Below are positions 53,492 through 62,479 of a DNA stretch of 64,000 nucleotides, piece by piece. The translations under genes were made by a program, and so were the position numbers. Every line of letters starts with the position of its first letter. Within the stretch, counting starts at the first letter, position 1. The notes under the pieces are model-generated. The model saw only the letters and a program-made list of their open reading frames with translations. It made no database searches and was not told the origin of the DNA. Source of the stretch: Palleronia aestuarii (GTDB lineage: Bacteria > Pseudomonadota > Alphaproteobacteria > Rhodobacterales > Rhodobacteraceae); the NCBI RefSeq assembly GCF_003253995.1, contig NZ_QKZL01000012.1, forward strand, positions 32,004 through 96,003, read 5' to 3'.

Positions 53492-54892
53492 ATGAACAAG
53501 GACGACAGGTCGTCAGCGATCGCGGCGGCGCAGGATTATTTCGACGCGGGCACGTTCCGCGCCGATCTCGCGGCGCTCGTCGCCATCGGCAGCGAGAGCC
53601 AGAACCCAGATGCGCGCGACGAATGCCGCCGCTACCTCGCCGAGGGGATGCGACCGCGACTGTCGGCTCTCGGCTTCAACTGCGAGAGCTTCGAGAACAC
53701 GGATCCGCGCGGCGGGCCGATCCTCCTCGCGACGCTGATCGAGGATCCGGCGCGCCCTACGGTGCTGATCTACGGGCATGGCGACGTCATCCGCGCGCAG
53801 GCCGATGCCTGGCGCGAGGGGCTGCATCCGTTCGACCTGAAGGAGGAGGGCGATCGGCTCTACGGGCGCGGGACGGCCGACAACAAAGGCCAGCACCTCG
53901 TCAACATCGCTGCGCTCGAAGCGCTGATGAAAACGCGCGGTGCGCTCGGCTTCAATGTCAAGATCGTCATCGAGACCTCGGAGGAGACGGGATCGGTCGG
54001 CCTGCCCGAGTTCTTCGAGGCGGAGAAGGAGCGGCTCGCTGCGGACGTCCTGATCGCGTCGGACGGCCCGCGTCTTCAGCCAGAAACGCCCACGATCTTC
54101 ATGGGCTCGCGCGGGGGGACGAGCTTCGATCTCGTCCTAGAGCTGCGTGAAGGAGCGCATCATTCGGGCAATTGGGGCGGGCTCCTCTCCGATCCGGCCA
54201 CGATCCTGGCCCATGCGCTCGCCTCGATCGTCGACCGGAGGGGACAAATCCTGGTCCCCGAATGGCGCCCGACGAGCCTGACGGACGACATCCGCGCGGC
54301 GCTTCGCGATCTGCCTCTCGAGGGCGAGGCGGGACCCGCCATCGACCCCGATTGGGGCGAGGCCGATCTCACCCCCGCCGAGCGGGTCTTCGGCTGGAAC
54401 AGCTTCGCCGTCCTCGCCATGACGAGCGGCGTGCCGGAGGCGCCGGTGAACGCCATCTCCGCCTCCGCCCGCGCGACCTGCCAGTTGCGTTACGTCGTGG
54501 GTACCGATCCCGACGACATCCTGCCCGCGCTGCGCCGTCATCTCGACCGGGAGGGGTTCGGGGACGTGGAGGTCAGGGCGCATGACCGCGGCTTCTTCGC
54601 CGCGACGCGGCTGTCTCCCGACCATCCCTGGGCGCGCTTCGTCGCGGCGTCGATCGAGGAGACGTCGGGCCGCGCGCCGCATGTCCTACCGAACCTCGCG
54701 GGATCGCTGCCCAACGACAGTTTCGTCGACATCCTCGGGTTGCCCACGATCTGGGTGCCCCATTCCTACCGCGGCTGCTCGCAGCATGCGCCCGACGAGC
54801 ACCTGCTGAAATCAGTGAGCCGCGACGCGCTCGGGCTGATGGCGGGTCTCTTCTGGGATATCGGCGAGACCGGAGGGCCCGAACGCGGCTAG
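53492..54892 (+). CDS. M20 family metallopeptidase, ArgE/DapE/CNDP-like dipeptidase
   Basis: A 466-residue binuclear zinc peptidase. Active-site segments: LIYGHGDVIRAQ (His, Asp), GRGTADNKGQH (bridging Asp region), ETSEETGSVGLPEF (catalytic Glu and ligand), ASDGPRL, and C-terminal WVPHSYRGCSQHAPDEH. It lies 8 nt after the AbgB-like gene. Expected to hydrolyse dipeptides or deacylate amino acids released by the first hydrolase. Its TAG overlaps the stop of the convergent ATPase gene through CTAG. Confidence 0.91.
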   Translation: MNKDDRSSAIAAAQDYFDAGTFRADLAALVAIGSESQNPDARDECRRYLAEGMRPRLSALGFNCESFENTDPRGGPILLATLIEDPARPTVLIYGHGDVIRAQADAWREGLHPFDLKEEGDRLYGRGTADNKGQHLVNIAALEALMKTRGALGFNVKIVIETSEETGSVGLPEFFEAEKERLAADVLIASDGPRLQPETPTIFMGSRGGTSFDLVLELREGAHHSGNWGGLLSDPATILAHALASIVDRRGQILVPEWRPTSLTDDIRAALRDLPLEGEAGPAIDPDWGEADLTPAERVFGWNSFAVLAMTSGVPEAPVNAISASARATCQLRYVVGTDPDDILPALRRHLDREGFGDVEVRAHDRGFFAATRLSPDHPWARFVAASIEETSGRAPHVLPNLAGSLPNDSFVDILGLPTIWVPHSYRGCSQHAPDEHLLKSVSRDALGLMAGLFWDIGETGGPERG

Positions 54893-55893
54893 GGCGCGTC
54901 GAGGGGATGGAGGCAGGCGACCATCCGCCCCGCCCCGTGCGATCTAAGTTCCGGATCGACGTCCCGGCAATCGGCGGCGGCCCGCGGGCAGCGCCCGGCG
55001 AACCGGCACCCTTTCGGCAGGTTCAGCGGGCTCGGGATCTCGCCGGGCAGGGGCTCCGTGATCGGCGCGGAGAATTCCGGCGCGGCCTTGCGCAGGGCCG
55101 CGGAATAGGGATGCGCCGGCGCGGCGAGGACCGCATCGGTCGGCCCAGTCTCCACGATTCGGCCGAGATACATGATCGCGATCTCCTCGCAGAGATAGCT
55201 CGCCACGCCCAGATCGTGGGTGATGAAGAGGAGCGTCAGCCCCATCTCCCGTTGAAGTCGCCGCAGCAGGTTCAAAAGCTGAGCCTGCGTCGAGACGTCG
55301 AGGCCCGAGACGGCTTCGTCGGCGACGAGGACCGACGGCTCGGAAGCGAGCGCGCGGGCGATGGCCACGCGGCGGACCTGCCCTCCTGAAAGCCCGGAGA
55401 CATAGCGCAGCGCGGTGTCGGGCGAGAGGCCGACGCGATCCAGCAATTCTGCGATGCGGCCGGGGATCTCGCCCGGCGGGACGATCCCGAAATGGCGCAG
55501 AGGCTCGGCGATGGCGGCGCCCACGTTCATGCGCGGGTCGATGGAGCCGCGGGCATCCTGGTAGACCATCGCCACGTCGCGGGCGAAGGCGGGCCCGGCG
55601 CGGCGCATCTCCCCGATGGGTCGGGCGTTGTAGAGTGCGCGCCCGTTCGTGGGCTCGTCGAGCCCGAGAAGCACGCGCAGGAGCGTGGATTTGCCCGAAC
55701 CGCTTTCCCCGACAAGCGCGACGCTCGCGCCGCGGCGAACCTTGAGCCGCACCCCGTCGAGCGCGGGCAGGCCGACCGTACGGCGCGAGAAGATGCTGCC
55801 CGGCGGGCGGACCTGGAACACCTTCTCGACGTCGAGAAGCTCGAAGACCGGTTGCTCGGGCCGTGCGGCGGTTCCTGGGGCCATGTCCGTCAT
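54889..55893 (-). CDS. DppF-type ABC importer ATPase, operon 3
   Basis: A 334-residue ATPase: Walker A GESGSGKST, VYQDARGSIDPRM, signature LSGGQVRR, H-loop ITHDLG and C-terminal CRFAGRCPRAAADC. Walker B reads LVADEAVSGLD, with Ala for the usual Pro and Gly-Leu-Asp in the D-loop, slightly atypical. Last gene of the minus-strand operon; its stop overlaps the opposing peptidase stop. Confidence 0.93.
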   Translation of the reverse strand: MTDMAPGTAARPEQPVFELLDVEKVFQVRPPGSIFSRRTVGLPALDGVRLKVRRGASVALVGESGSGKSTLLRVLLGLDEPTNGRALYNARPIGEMRRAGPAFARDVAMVYQDARGSIDPRMNVGAAIAEPLRHFGIVPPGEIPGRIAELLDRVGLSPDTALRYVSGLSGGQVRRVAIARALASEPSVLVADEAVSGLDVSTQAQLLNLLRRLQREMGLTLLFITHDLGVASYLCEEIAIMYLGRIVETGPTDAVLAAPAHPYSAALRKAAPEFSAPITEPLPGEIPSPLNLPKGCRFAGRCPRAAADCRDVDPELRSHGAGRMVACLHPLDAP

Positions 55894-56846
55894 AGCGGAT
55901 TCCAGCAGGCGAGCGCCCGGTCGCCGTCGGGCGCGGGGACGAGCGGCGGGCGTTCCTCCGCGCAACGGGGCAGGGCGCGCGGACAGCGCCGGGCGAAGCG
56001 GCAACCCTTCGGCATCGCGGCGTAGGATCCGACGCTGCCCTCCGGCGGATCGAGGTCGCGCGTGCCGATCTCGAGCACGCAGGATTTGAGCTGGGCCGTG
56101 TAGGGATGGCGCGGGGCCTCGAGGATCTCGGCGGTCACGCCCGATTCCACCACTTGCCCGGCATAGAGCACGACGATCCGGTCGCAGGACTGGCTCGCGA
56201 GCGCGAGGTCGTGCAGCACGAAGATGCAGGACGCGCCGCGCGTGCGCGTCTCGTCGAGGATCAGGCGGATGATCTGGGCCTGGATCGTGACGTCGAGCGC
56301 GGAGGTGGGCTCGTCGGCGAAGAGGAGGTCGGGATTGCAGGCGAGCGCGATGGCGACCATGACCCGCTGCTGCATGCCCCCCGAGAGCTGGTGGGGATAG
56401 GCCGAGAGCCGCGCCTCCGCATCGTTGATACCCACCCTCTCGAAGAGCTCCAGCGCACGGGCGCGGGCAGCCGTGCGGCTCAATCCGAGGTTGCGGCGCA
56501 GCACGGTGACGAGCTGCCGACCCACGGTGAAGCATGGATTGAGCGCGGAGCCCGCATCCTGGAAGATCATCGACAGCCGCCGCCCGCGCAGCTTCGACCA
56601 GCGTCGCTCCGGCATGCCCAAGAGTTCGCCTTGCCCTTCGAGCCGCGCGTGCCCCTCGATCCTCGCGTCCTTCGGACCCAGAAGCCCCATGAGGGCGGTG
56701 GCGATGGTCGATTTGCCCGCGCCACTTTCGCCCACGAGGGCCAGCGTCTCTCCCGGCGCAAGGGAGAGCGTGACGTGATCGAGAATGCGGTTGCCGCCCC
56801 GATGAAGCGTCAGATCCTCGACTTCGAGAAGCGCGGCGGAGCTCAT
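55890..56846 (-). CDS. DppD-type ABC importer ATPase, operon 3
   Basis: A 318-residue ATPase: Walker [11 protein letters not shown]-loop [13 protein letters not shown], signature LSGGMQQR, Walker [14 protein letters not shown]-loop VLHDLA and C-terminal [14 protein letters not shown]. Overlaps both neighbours by four bases. Confidence 0.93.
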   Translation of the reverse strand: MSSAALLEVEDLTLHRGGNRILDHVTLSLAPGETLALVGESGAGKSTIATALMGLLGPKDARIEGHARLEGQGELLGMPERRWSKLRGRRLSMIFQDAGSALNPCFTVGRQLVTVLRRNLGLSRTAARARALELFERVGINDAEARLSAYPHQLSGGMQQRVMVAIALACNPDLLFADEPTSALDVTIQAQIIRLILDETRTRGASCIFVLHDLALASQSCDRIVVLYAGQVVESGVTAEILEAPRHPYTAQLKSCVLEIGTRDLDPPEGSVGSYAAMPKGCRFARRCPRALPRCAEERPPLVPAPDGDRALACWNPL

Positions 56847-57736
56847 GACCCGCCCCGGAGTTTCGGGTCGTATTCCTCGCGGATGCCGTCGCCGAGGATC
56901 GAGAGCGCGATGAGGAGGAGCGCGAGGGCGAGGCCCGGCATGGCGGACATCCATGGCGCGAAGGCCACGAAGCCGCGCCCTTCGGCGATCATCAGCCCCC
57001 AATCGGGTGTGGGCGGTGTCACACCGATGCCGAGGAAGGACAGCGAGGAGGAGACGAGGATTGCCTCGGAAATGCGGATCGTCACCTGCACGGCGAGCGG
57101 GAAGACGACGTTCGGCAGGACGTGTCGCGCGATCACCTGCCAGCGCGGGATCGACATGAGCCGTGCCGCCTCGATATAGAGCTGTACGCGCACCTGCATG
57201 ACGTCGGCGCGGACGGTCCGTGCGAAGGGCCCGATCATCGACAGGCCGACCGCGATCACGACCTTGTCCACGCCCTGGCCGAGAATGGCGATGAAGGCCA
57301 CCGCCATGATCAGCGACGGAAGCGCGAGGATGGAATCGATGACCCGCATCAACGCCCATTCGACCCACCCTCCCGCGAGACCGGCGGCAAGCCCGATGAC
57401 GAGACCGCCTGCCGCGCCGATCAGGACGGAGCAGAGGCCGATGACGAGCGCGTAGCGCGCGCCGTAGATGATCCGGCTTAGGATGTCTTGCCCGTAGCTG
57501 TCGGTGCCGAGCCAATGCGCGGGGCCGGGCGGCGCCATCATCGCGTCGATGCTCTGCTGCACGGGATCGTAGGGGGCGACCCACGGCGCGAAGACGGCCG
57601 CGCCGACATAGGCCAGCGTGGCGAGGAGGGCGATTGTGAAGAAGGGGCGCCGGAGGAAGAGGCTCGAGCGTCGTCCCGGCCCCGTGGCCGCGGCGGGTGC
57701 GGGCGTCGGGCTGTCCATGTCGGTGACGGCGGCCAT
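56843..57736 (-). CDS. DppC-type ABC importer permease, operon 3
   Basis: A 297-residue permease with an Ala/Pro-rich N-terminal tail, then FTIALLATLAYVGAAVFAPW, HWLGTDSYGQDILSRIIYGA, and the coupling loop EAARLMSIPRWQVIARHVLP. Start ATG shares one base with the preceding stop. Confidence 0.93.
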   Translation of the reverse strand: MAAVTDMDSPTPAPAAATGPGRRSSLFLRRPFFTIALLATLAYVGAAVFAPWVAPYDPVQQSIDAMMAPPGPAHWLGTDSYGQDILSRIIYGARYALVIGLCSVLIGAAGGLVIGLAAGLAGGWVEWALMRVIDSILALPSLIMAVAFIAILGQGVDKVVIAVGLSMIGPFARTVRADVMQVRVQLYIEAARLMSIPRWQVIARHVLPNVVFPLAVQVTIRISEAILVSSSLSFLGIGVTPPTPDWGLMIAEGRGFVAFAPWMSAMPGLALALLLIALSILGDGIREEYDPKLRGGS

Positions 57737-58683
57737 CAGCGCGCCCTCAATCGCGGATCGAGGAACGGGTAGGACAGATCGACGAGTAGGTTGATCGTGA
57801 TGAAGAGCGTGGCGGTCAGCATCACGCCGGCCTGCACGACGACATATTCGCGCGAAAGCACCGCATCGGTGATCATCTGCCCCAGGCCCGGCAGGGAGAA
57901 CACCGTCTCCGTCAGGACTGTGCCCTGCAGGAGCGTGCCGAGTTGCAGACCGAGGATGGTGACGAGCGGCATGGCAATGTTGCGCACCCCGTGGACCCAG
58001 ATCACCCGCCAGCGCGGCTCGCCCCGCGCGCGCGCGGCGGCGATGTAGGGCTGCTCCAGCACCTCGATGAGCGTGGCGCGCGTCAGCCGGGTGATCATCG
58101 CGATGAAGTAGGTCGAGAGCGTAAGAGCCGGCAGCACCATGTGGTAAAGCCCCGTGACCGGATCCTGCCAGGGCGAGACGTACCCCATCACGGGAAAGAG
58201 CCCGAGCTTCACCCCGAAAAGCCAGATCAGCAGGATGCCGAGGAGGAAGGACGGGAACGCCGTTCCGGTGAGCGCGAAAACGGCGGCGCCCGCGTCGAAG
58301 ATGCTGTCCTTCTTCACCGCCGACAGGACACCGAGGGGCACGCCGATGAGGATCGCGAAGAACAACGACAGGGACGCGAGCGTCAGCGTGACCGGCAACG
58401 CTTCGAGCACGGCGAAGGTGAAGATGTCGGTTCGCGCGACATAGGACCTGCCCCAATCGCCGGTGGCGAAGTCGCGGGCCCAGGCGAGGTACTGCACGAG
58501 AAACGGCTGATCGAGGCCCATCTCCCGTTGCAGCGAACGATAGGCGGTCTCCGAATATTCCGCGCCGAGCGCCAGTTGGACCGGGTCGCCCGGCGCGAGT
58601 TTCAGCAGCCCGAACGTGGCGAAGGACACGATCAGCAGTACGACGAGCGTCTGGCCGATCCGGACGAGGCCGCGCAGGATCAT
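57736..58683 (-). CDS. DppB-type ABC importer permease, operon 3
   Basis: A 315-residue permease: TLVVLLIVSFATFGLLKLAP, GLDQPFLVQYLAWARDFATG, LPVTLTLASLSLFFAILIGV and ETVFSLPGLGQMITDAVLS. The start overlaps the binding-protein stop by four bases, so unlike operons 1 and 2 no hairpin separates binding protein and permease. Confidence 0.93.
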   Translation of the reverse strand: MILRGLVRIGQTLVVLLIVSFATFGLLKLAPGDPVQLALGAEYSETAYRSLQREMGLDQPFLVQYLAWARDFATGDWGRSYVARTDIFTFAVLEALPVTLTLASLSLFFAILIGVPLGVLSAVKKDSIFDAGAAVFALTGTAFPSFLLGILLIWLFGVKLGLFPVMGYVSPWQDPVTGLYHMVLPALTLSTYFIAMITRLTRATLIEVLEQPYIAAARARGEPRWRVIWVHGVRNIAMPLVTILGLQLGTLLQGTVLTETVFSLPGLGQMITDAVLSREYVVVQAGVMLTATLFITINLLVDLSYPFLDPRLRAR

Positions 58684-60290
58684 CCGGTGAGACTGACCGA
58701 ATGCAGGTTCACGAGATCTGCCGGGATATACTGGAATCCGTCCACTTTCGTGGAGAACACCTTGTAGATCGGCATATGCGCCATGATCGCGATCGGCGCC
58801 TCGTCCATCAGCAGATCCTCCGCGGCATAGTAGAGGCGCCGCCGCTCCTCGGTATCGAGCGTGACCTGGGCATCGGCGCAGTGCTGGTCGAAATCGGCGT
58901 TCTGCCAGCCGCAGTAATTCCAGGCGCCGTCGGAGCGGAATTCCGGATAGATCGCCTCGTCGGGGTCGAGATCGGCGACCCACTCGAAATCGTAGAGGTC
59001 GAAATCGCCCGCGTTGCGCCGCTGTACCCAGGTCGCGGGCTCGATCAGCTCGAGATTGGCCCGGATGCCGATCTGCGCCAGCATCGGCGCCACGGTCTGC
59101 GCCACACGGGTGCCCACGGGGCCGCGTTCTGCCATCATGTAGGTGGCCTGAACCTCGCCCTGATCGGCGGCCTGGGCGCGGAACTGCTTGGCCTTCTCGA
59201 GGTCGAACCACTGGCCCCGGCCAGAGGTCGCGATGTCGGGGTCGTAGAACTTCGTCATCGGCGGCGAGATCGGCGTATAGGCCTGGATCGCCCGGCCGAA
59301 ATAGGATTGCGCGAGGATCGTCTCGCGGTCGAGCGCCCAAGCCACCGCGCGGCGCAGGTTGATGTCGTCGAAGGGCGCGCGCTGATTGTTCATGCCTAAG
59401 AAGGTGTAGTTACCCTCGATCTCGCCGTAGAGATTGGCGCCGGGAAAGGCCTCGATCTGGGGGACGAGCTGCATCGGGCAATCGGTCATGCCGTCGATCT
59501 GCCCCGAAATCATCGCCGCGACCGCGGTGGAGGCTTCGTTCATCAGGACGAAGGTCGCACGTTCGAGCTTCGGCAGGCCCGCCTCGAAGTAATCGGGATT
59601 GGCCTCGAGCTCGATCGCGTCGTTCTCCCGCCAGGAGACGAAGCGGAAGGGACCGGTGCCGACGGGGTTGCGGCCGTAATCCTGGCCGAACTTCTCGACG
59701 GCGGCCGGGCTCACGATCGTGCCGGCCCGCCCGGTGGAGCCGTTTAGGGCGACCGGCAGGAACGCGTTGGCCTGCGAGAAGTGCAGACGGACGGTCAGCG
59801 GATCGACGATCTCCACCTCCTCGAGCTGTTCGAGTTTCCAGGCATGGGGCGATTCCGGCTCTCCCTCCTTCACGCGCAGGAGCGAGAACTTCACGGCCTC
59901 CGCATCGCACGGAGTGCCGTCGTGGAATTTGACGTTCTCGCGAAGCTTAAAGAGGTGGGTCCGATCGTCCTCGAGCTCCCAGGTCTTGGCGAGGTCGGGT
60001 TCGAACCGCACCTCCTCGCCGTCATAGGTGATCTTCAGAAGCCCGTTATGGATGTTGTTGATGATCTGGATCGACGACAGGAAACCGGTGAAGTGCGGAT
60101 CGAGCGTATCGATGACCTTGATCGACGCGATGCGGATATGTCCCGATTGCTGCGCCCGCGCGATGCCCGGAAAGACGCCGTTCCCTCCCGCCGCGATCAG
60201 TCCCGCCCCCATCCCCTTCAGGACGGCCCGGCGGCCCATCTTTGCGCTCATCCTCTCGAGGAATGCCTTCTTGAGTTCGGCCTTGTCCAT
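58680..60290 (-). CDS. Dpp/Opp-type ABC importer substrate-binding protein (family 5), operon 3
   Basis: A 536-residue periplasmic protein with a Tat signal after an N-terminal extension (MGRRAVLKGMGAGLIAAGG, cleavage near ARA-QQ). Family-5 motifs: IKVIDTLDPHFTGFLSSIQI, TWELEDDRTHLFKLRENVKF, KFHDGTPCDAEAVKFSLLRV and NPVGTGPFRFVSW. The start at MDKAELKK is chosen because GGGAG lies nine bases upstream; the ATG three codons earlier would abut the SD. First gene of operon 3, 248 bp from the FAD oxidoreductase stop. Confidence 0.92.
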   Translation of the reverse strand: MDKAELKKAFLERMSAKMGRRAVLKGMGAGLIAAGGNGVFPGIARAQQSGHIRIASIKVIDTLDPHFTGFLSSIQIINNIHNGLLKITYDGEEVRFEPDLAKTWELEDDRTHLFKLRENVKFHDGTPCDAEAVKFSLLRVKEGEPESPHAWKLEQLEEVEIVDPLTVRLHFSQANAFLPVALNGSTGRAGTIVSPAAVEKFGQDYGRNPVGTGPFRFVSWRENDAIELEANPDYFEAGLPKLERATFVLMNEASTAVAAMISGQIDGMTDCPMQLVPQIEAFPGANLYGEIEGNYTFLGMNNQRAPFDDINLRRAVAWALDRETILAQSYFGRAIQAYTPISPPMTKFYDPDIATSGRGQWFDLEKAKQFRAQAADQGEVQATYMMAERGPVGTRVAQTVAPMLAQIGIRANLELIEPATWVQRRNAGDFDLYDFEWVADLDPDEAIYPEFRSDGAWNYCGWQNADFDQHCADAQVTLDTEERRRLYYAAEDLLMDEAPIAIMAHMPIYKVFSTKVDGFQYIPADLVNLHSVSLTG

Positions 60291-60538
60291 TCGGAACATC
60301 TCCCGTTTTCGCGCACCCCGGCCGATAGTCTGCGGGGCGGGTCATGCGTTTCCCGGCAACGAGAAGAGGTTCGGTCGCACATTGGAATGGCTCGGGGGAC
60401 CGTTTCAAAATCAGCGAGAGCAGATCGGATGCAGCTGCCTTCGAATTGTGCAAAGTGATGCAGGTTGCCGCTTCGGAGGAACTTCCACGAGCCTTCGGCT
60501 TCATCGGCGGAGGTCAATCCGACTGCACAGCCGCACCA

Positions 60539-61822
60539 TCATGCCGCCTCGAAGCTGCGGAATCGGGCAAGTGCGAACGGGGTGGGATCGACGATTGGAT
60601 GGCGGCCATCGACAAGATCGGCGGCGAGCCGCCCGACTCCGGGGCCGAGCCCGAAGCCGTGCCCGGACATGCCGGCCGCGATGAAGAACCCCGGATATCC
60701 GGGGATCTCGTCAATCATGGGGATCTCGTCGGGCGTCACGTCGATCATTCCGGCCCATCGCTCGGCCACGCCCACGCCCTGGAGGGCAGGGTAGAGATCG
60801 CGCGCCGTGGCGAGGACATCGTCGAGGAGACGGGTATCGGGCGCGGGGTCGAGCACGCGGTGGCGCTCGAAGGGCGTGACCTCGTCCTCCGACCAGCGGG
60901 CATGTCCGAGCGGCCCGAAGAACGAAGGACCGGCGCGGAGGGTCACGATCCGCCAGCGTTCCTTGAGAAGGGGCAGGTAGGCTCCGAAATGCCGGAACGC
61001 GGCCGGGATGAGGTCGAAACGCGCCGCGTTCGAGCGCGCGATCGTGTAGCCGCCATCCTTGCGCCGCCGGATCGAGGCACCGGCCGAGCCGATCGGGCCG
61101 TCCGCGATCATCGTCGCGGCCTCGGTGCGCAGGACCGAGGAGGTGATGGCGAGCTGGGGGATGTGGATGCCGAGATTTTCGAGAAACGTTCGGCACCAGG
61201 CGCCGCCGGCGAGTACCGCGGCCTCGCAGCCCGTGCGCCCCTGTTCCGTGATCACGGCGCTTATCCGTCCAGCGCGCGTCTCCACCCCGCGCACGGCACA
61301 GCCCTCGGCGATGGTGACACCATTGTCACGCGCGAGGCGCGCCATTGCGGGGATGGCGAGCCGTGGCTCCGCGCTCATGTCGGAGGGCATGTGGATCGCA
61401 CCCGCGAAGCGTCGGTCGTCGCGGCCGATGACCGCGTCGGCCTCCGCCGGGCCCATCATCCGCGCGTCGAGCTGGAATTCCGATACGGCGTCGAGCCAGT
61501 CCTGCCGCGCGGCCATCTCAGCCTCGTCCTGCGCGAGATAGGTGATCCCGCGCGTGCCGAAGCCCACATCGGCATCGAGGCGCGGCGCGCGGTCCGACCA
61601 GATCCGCGTGCTCTCGATCATCAGCGGCATCTCCCGCGGATCCCGCGAGAGCTTGCGGATCCAGCCCCAGTTGCGGGAGGATTGCTCCCCACCGACGCGC
61701 CCCTTCTCGAAGAGCGCCACCGATCGGCCCCGCGCGGCGAGCTCGATTGCCGCGGAGATACCGGCGATGCCGCCGCCGATGATCGCGACGTCGACCTGTT
61801 CGGGCACGCGATGCTCGCTCAT
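60539..61822 (-). CDS. DadA-like FAD-dependent amine/amino-acid oxidoreductase
   Basis: A 427-residue flavoprotein of the DAO family. The dinucleotide motif DVAIIGGGIAGISAAIELA is near the N-terminus; then SSRNWGWIRKLSRDPREMP, typical of this DadA-like subgroup; and the C-terminal FAD-contact sequence GMIDVTPDEIPMID with FFIAAGMSGHGFGLGPGVG. No signal peptide, so it probably acts on the inner face of the membrane or in the cytoplasm. It lies upstream of importer operon 3 on the same strand, suggesting that the imported ligand contains a D-amino acid or secondary amine. A promoter is visible upstream. Confidence 0.9.
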   Translation of the reverse strand: MSEHRVPEQVDVAIIGGGIAGISAAIELAARGRSVALFEKGRVGGEQSSRNWGWIRKLSRDPREMPLMIESTRIWSDRAPRLDADVGFGTRGITYLAQDEAEMAARQDWLDAVSEFQLDARMMGPAEADAVIGRDDRRFAGAIHMPSDMSAEPRLAIPAMARLARDNGVTIAEGCAVRGVETRAGRISAVITEQGRTGCEAAVLAGGAWCRTFLENLGIHIPQLAITSSVLRTEAATMIADGPIGSAGASIRRRKDGGYTIARSNAARFDLIPAAFRHFGAYLPLLKERWRIVTLRAGPSFFGPLGHARWSEDEVTPFERHRVLDPAPDTRLLDDVLATARDLYPALQGVGVAERWAGMIDVTPDEIPMIDEIPGYPGFFIAAGMSGHGFGLGPGVGRLAADLVDGRHPIVDPTPFALARFRSFEAA

Positions 61823-62298
61823 TCTCGTTTCCTTCCCGCACATGGATGTCGCTCGCGCCGTTTGTATAGGGGCCAGTCCGGTGTCTTCAATGGAACGATC
61901 ATGCCAATGGCCGACACACCGTTGCCCGGACCGGCGTGAGGTGCGGAAAGGATTACGGGATTGCGAAGCGCTCTCGGGTCATGCGCGATCGACATGCGAA
62001 TTACCCTACGGCGGAGGCTGAAAGGGGTTCTCGCTTCCCTGTCAGTTTCATGGGCAGGCCGGATACAGTCTTACTGGCATCGGCAGACCGGACGTCGAAG
62101 GCGATACCGTTCTGTTGTCCAGTCTCCTCATTCTCCGTCCGAGAACCGGGAGCGAGACCCATCCGATCCGGGAGCTCCTCGCCCTGCCAAGAGGCCCTTG
62201 CAGCAGGTGCAACTCGGCTCTTCCGAAGTGTCTGTTCCGAAGACGCGGTCCGAGTGGCATGTTCGCGCTAACGAAAATGCAAGCCTTTGGAGACAGAC
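61823..62298. other. 476-bp intergenic region between divergent genes
   Basis: Holds the promoter of the FAD oxidoreductase at its left end and the ribosome-binding site of the small ORF at its right end. Nothing else was recognised; short open frames here lack coding character. Confidence 0.45.
61863..61890 (-). promoter_or_regulatory. predicted sigma70-type promoter of the FAD oxidoreductase
   Basis: On the minus strand TTGAAG (61890-61885), a 16-nt spacer and TATACA (61868-61863) precede the ATG by about 40 bp, giving a 5' UTR of about 30 nt. Confidence 0.5.
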
Positions 62299-62406
62299 AT
62301 GATCAGCTCGTTGAACCGCCGTATCGCCGCCTACTTCGCCGCTCTCGCCGGGGACCGTGCCGCGGGCGCGCCTCGCCTGGAGCAAAGCCTGAAGTCCCGG
62401 CGCTGA
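62299..62406 (+). CDS. possible 35-aa small protein
   Basis: An ATG six bases after TTTGGAG opens a 35-codon frame, beginning MISSLNRRIAAYFAALAGDR and ending SLKSRR. It is basic, with an Ala-rich helix in the first half, and is followed after 10 nt by a GC-rich hairpin. No family is recognised. The strong SD and the hairpin are the reasons to list it. Confidence 0.4.
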   Translation: MISSLNRRIAAYFAALAGDRAAGAPRLEQSLKSRR

Positions 62407-62416
62407 GCCCGGAACT

Positions 62417-62474
62417 CCCGCCGCCTCGCTGCGGCGGGTTCGGAGCGAGGGGCGGCCGTCGCCGCCCCCCTCGC
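62417..62474. terminator. two GC-rich hairpins between the small ORF and the symporter gene
   Basis: CCCGCCGC/GCGGCGGG (62417-62438) forms an 8-bp stem with a 6-nt loop; GCGAGGGGCGGC pairs with GCCGCC..CCTCGC (62445-62474) around CGTC with a small bulge. Convergent position supports transcript-end function on both strands, though T-runs are short. Confidence 0.5.
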
Positions 62475-62479
62475 GATCG

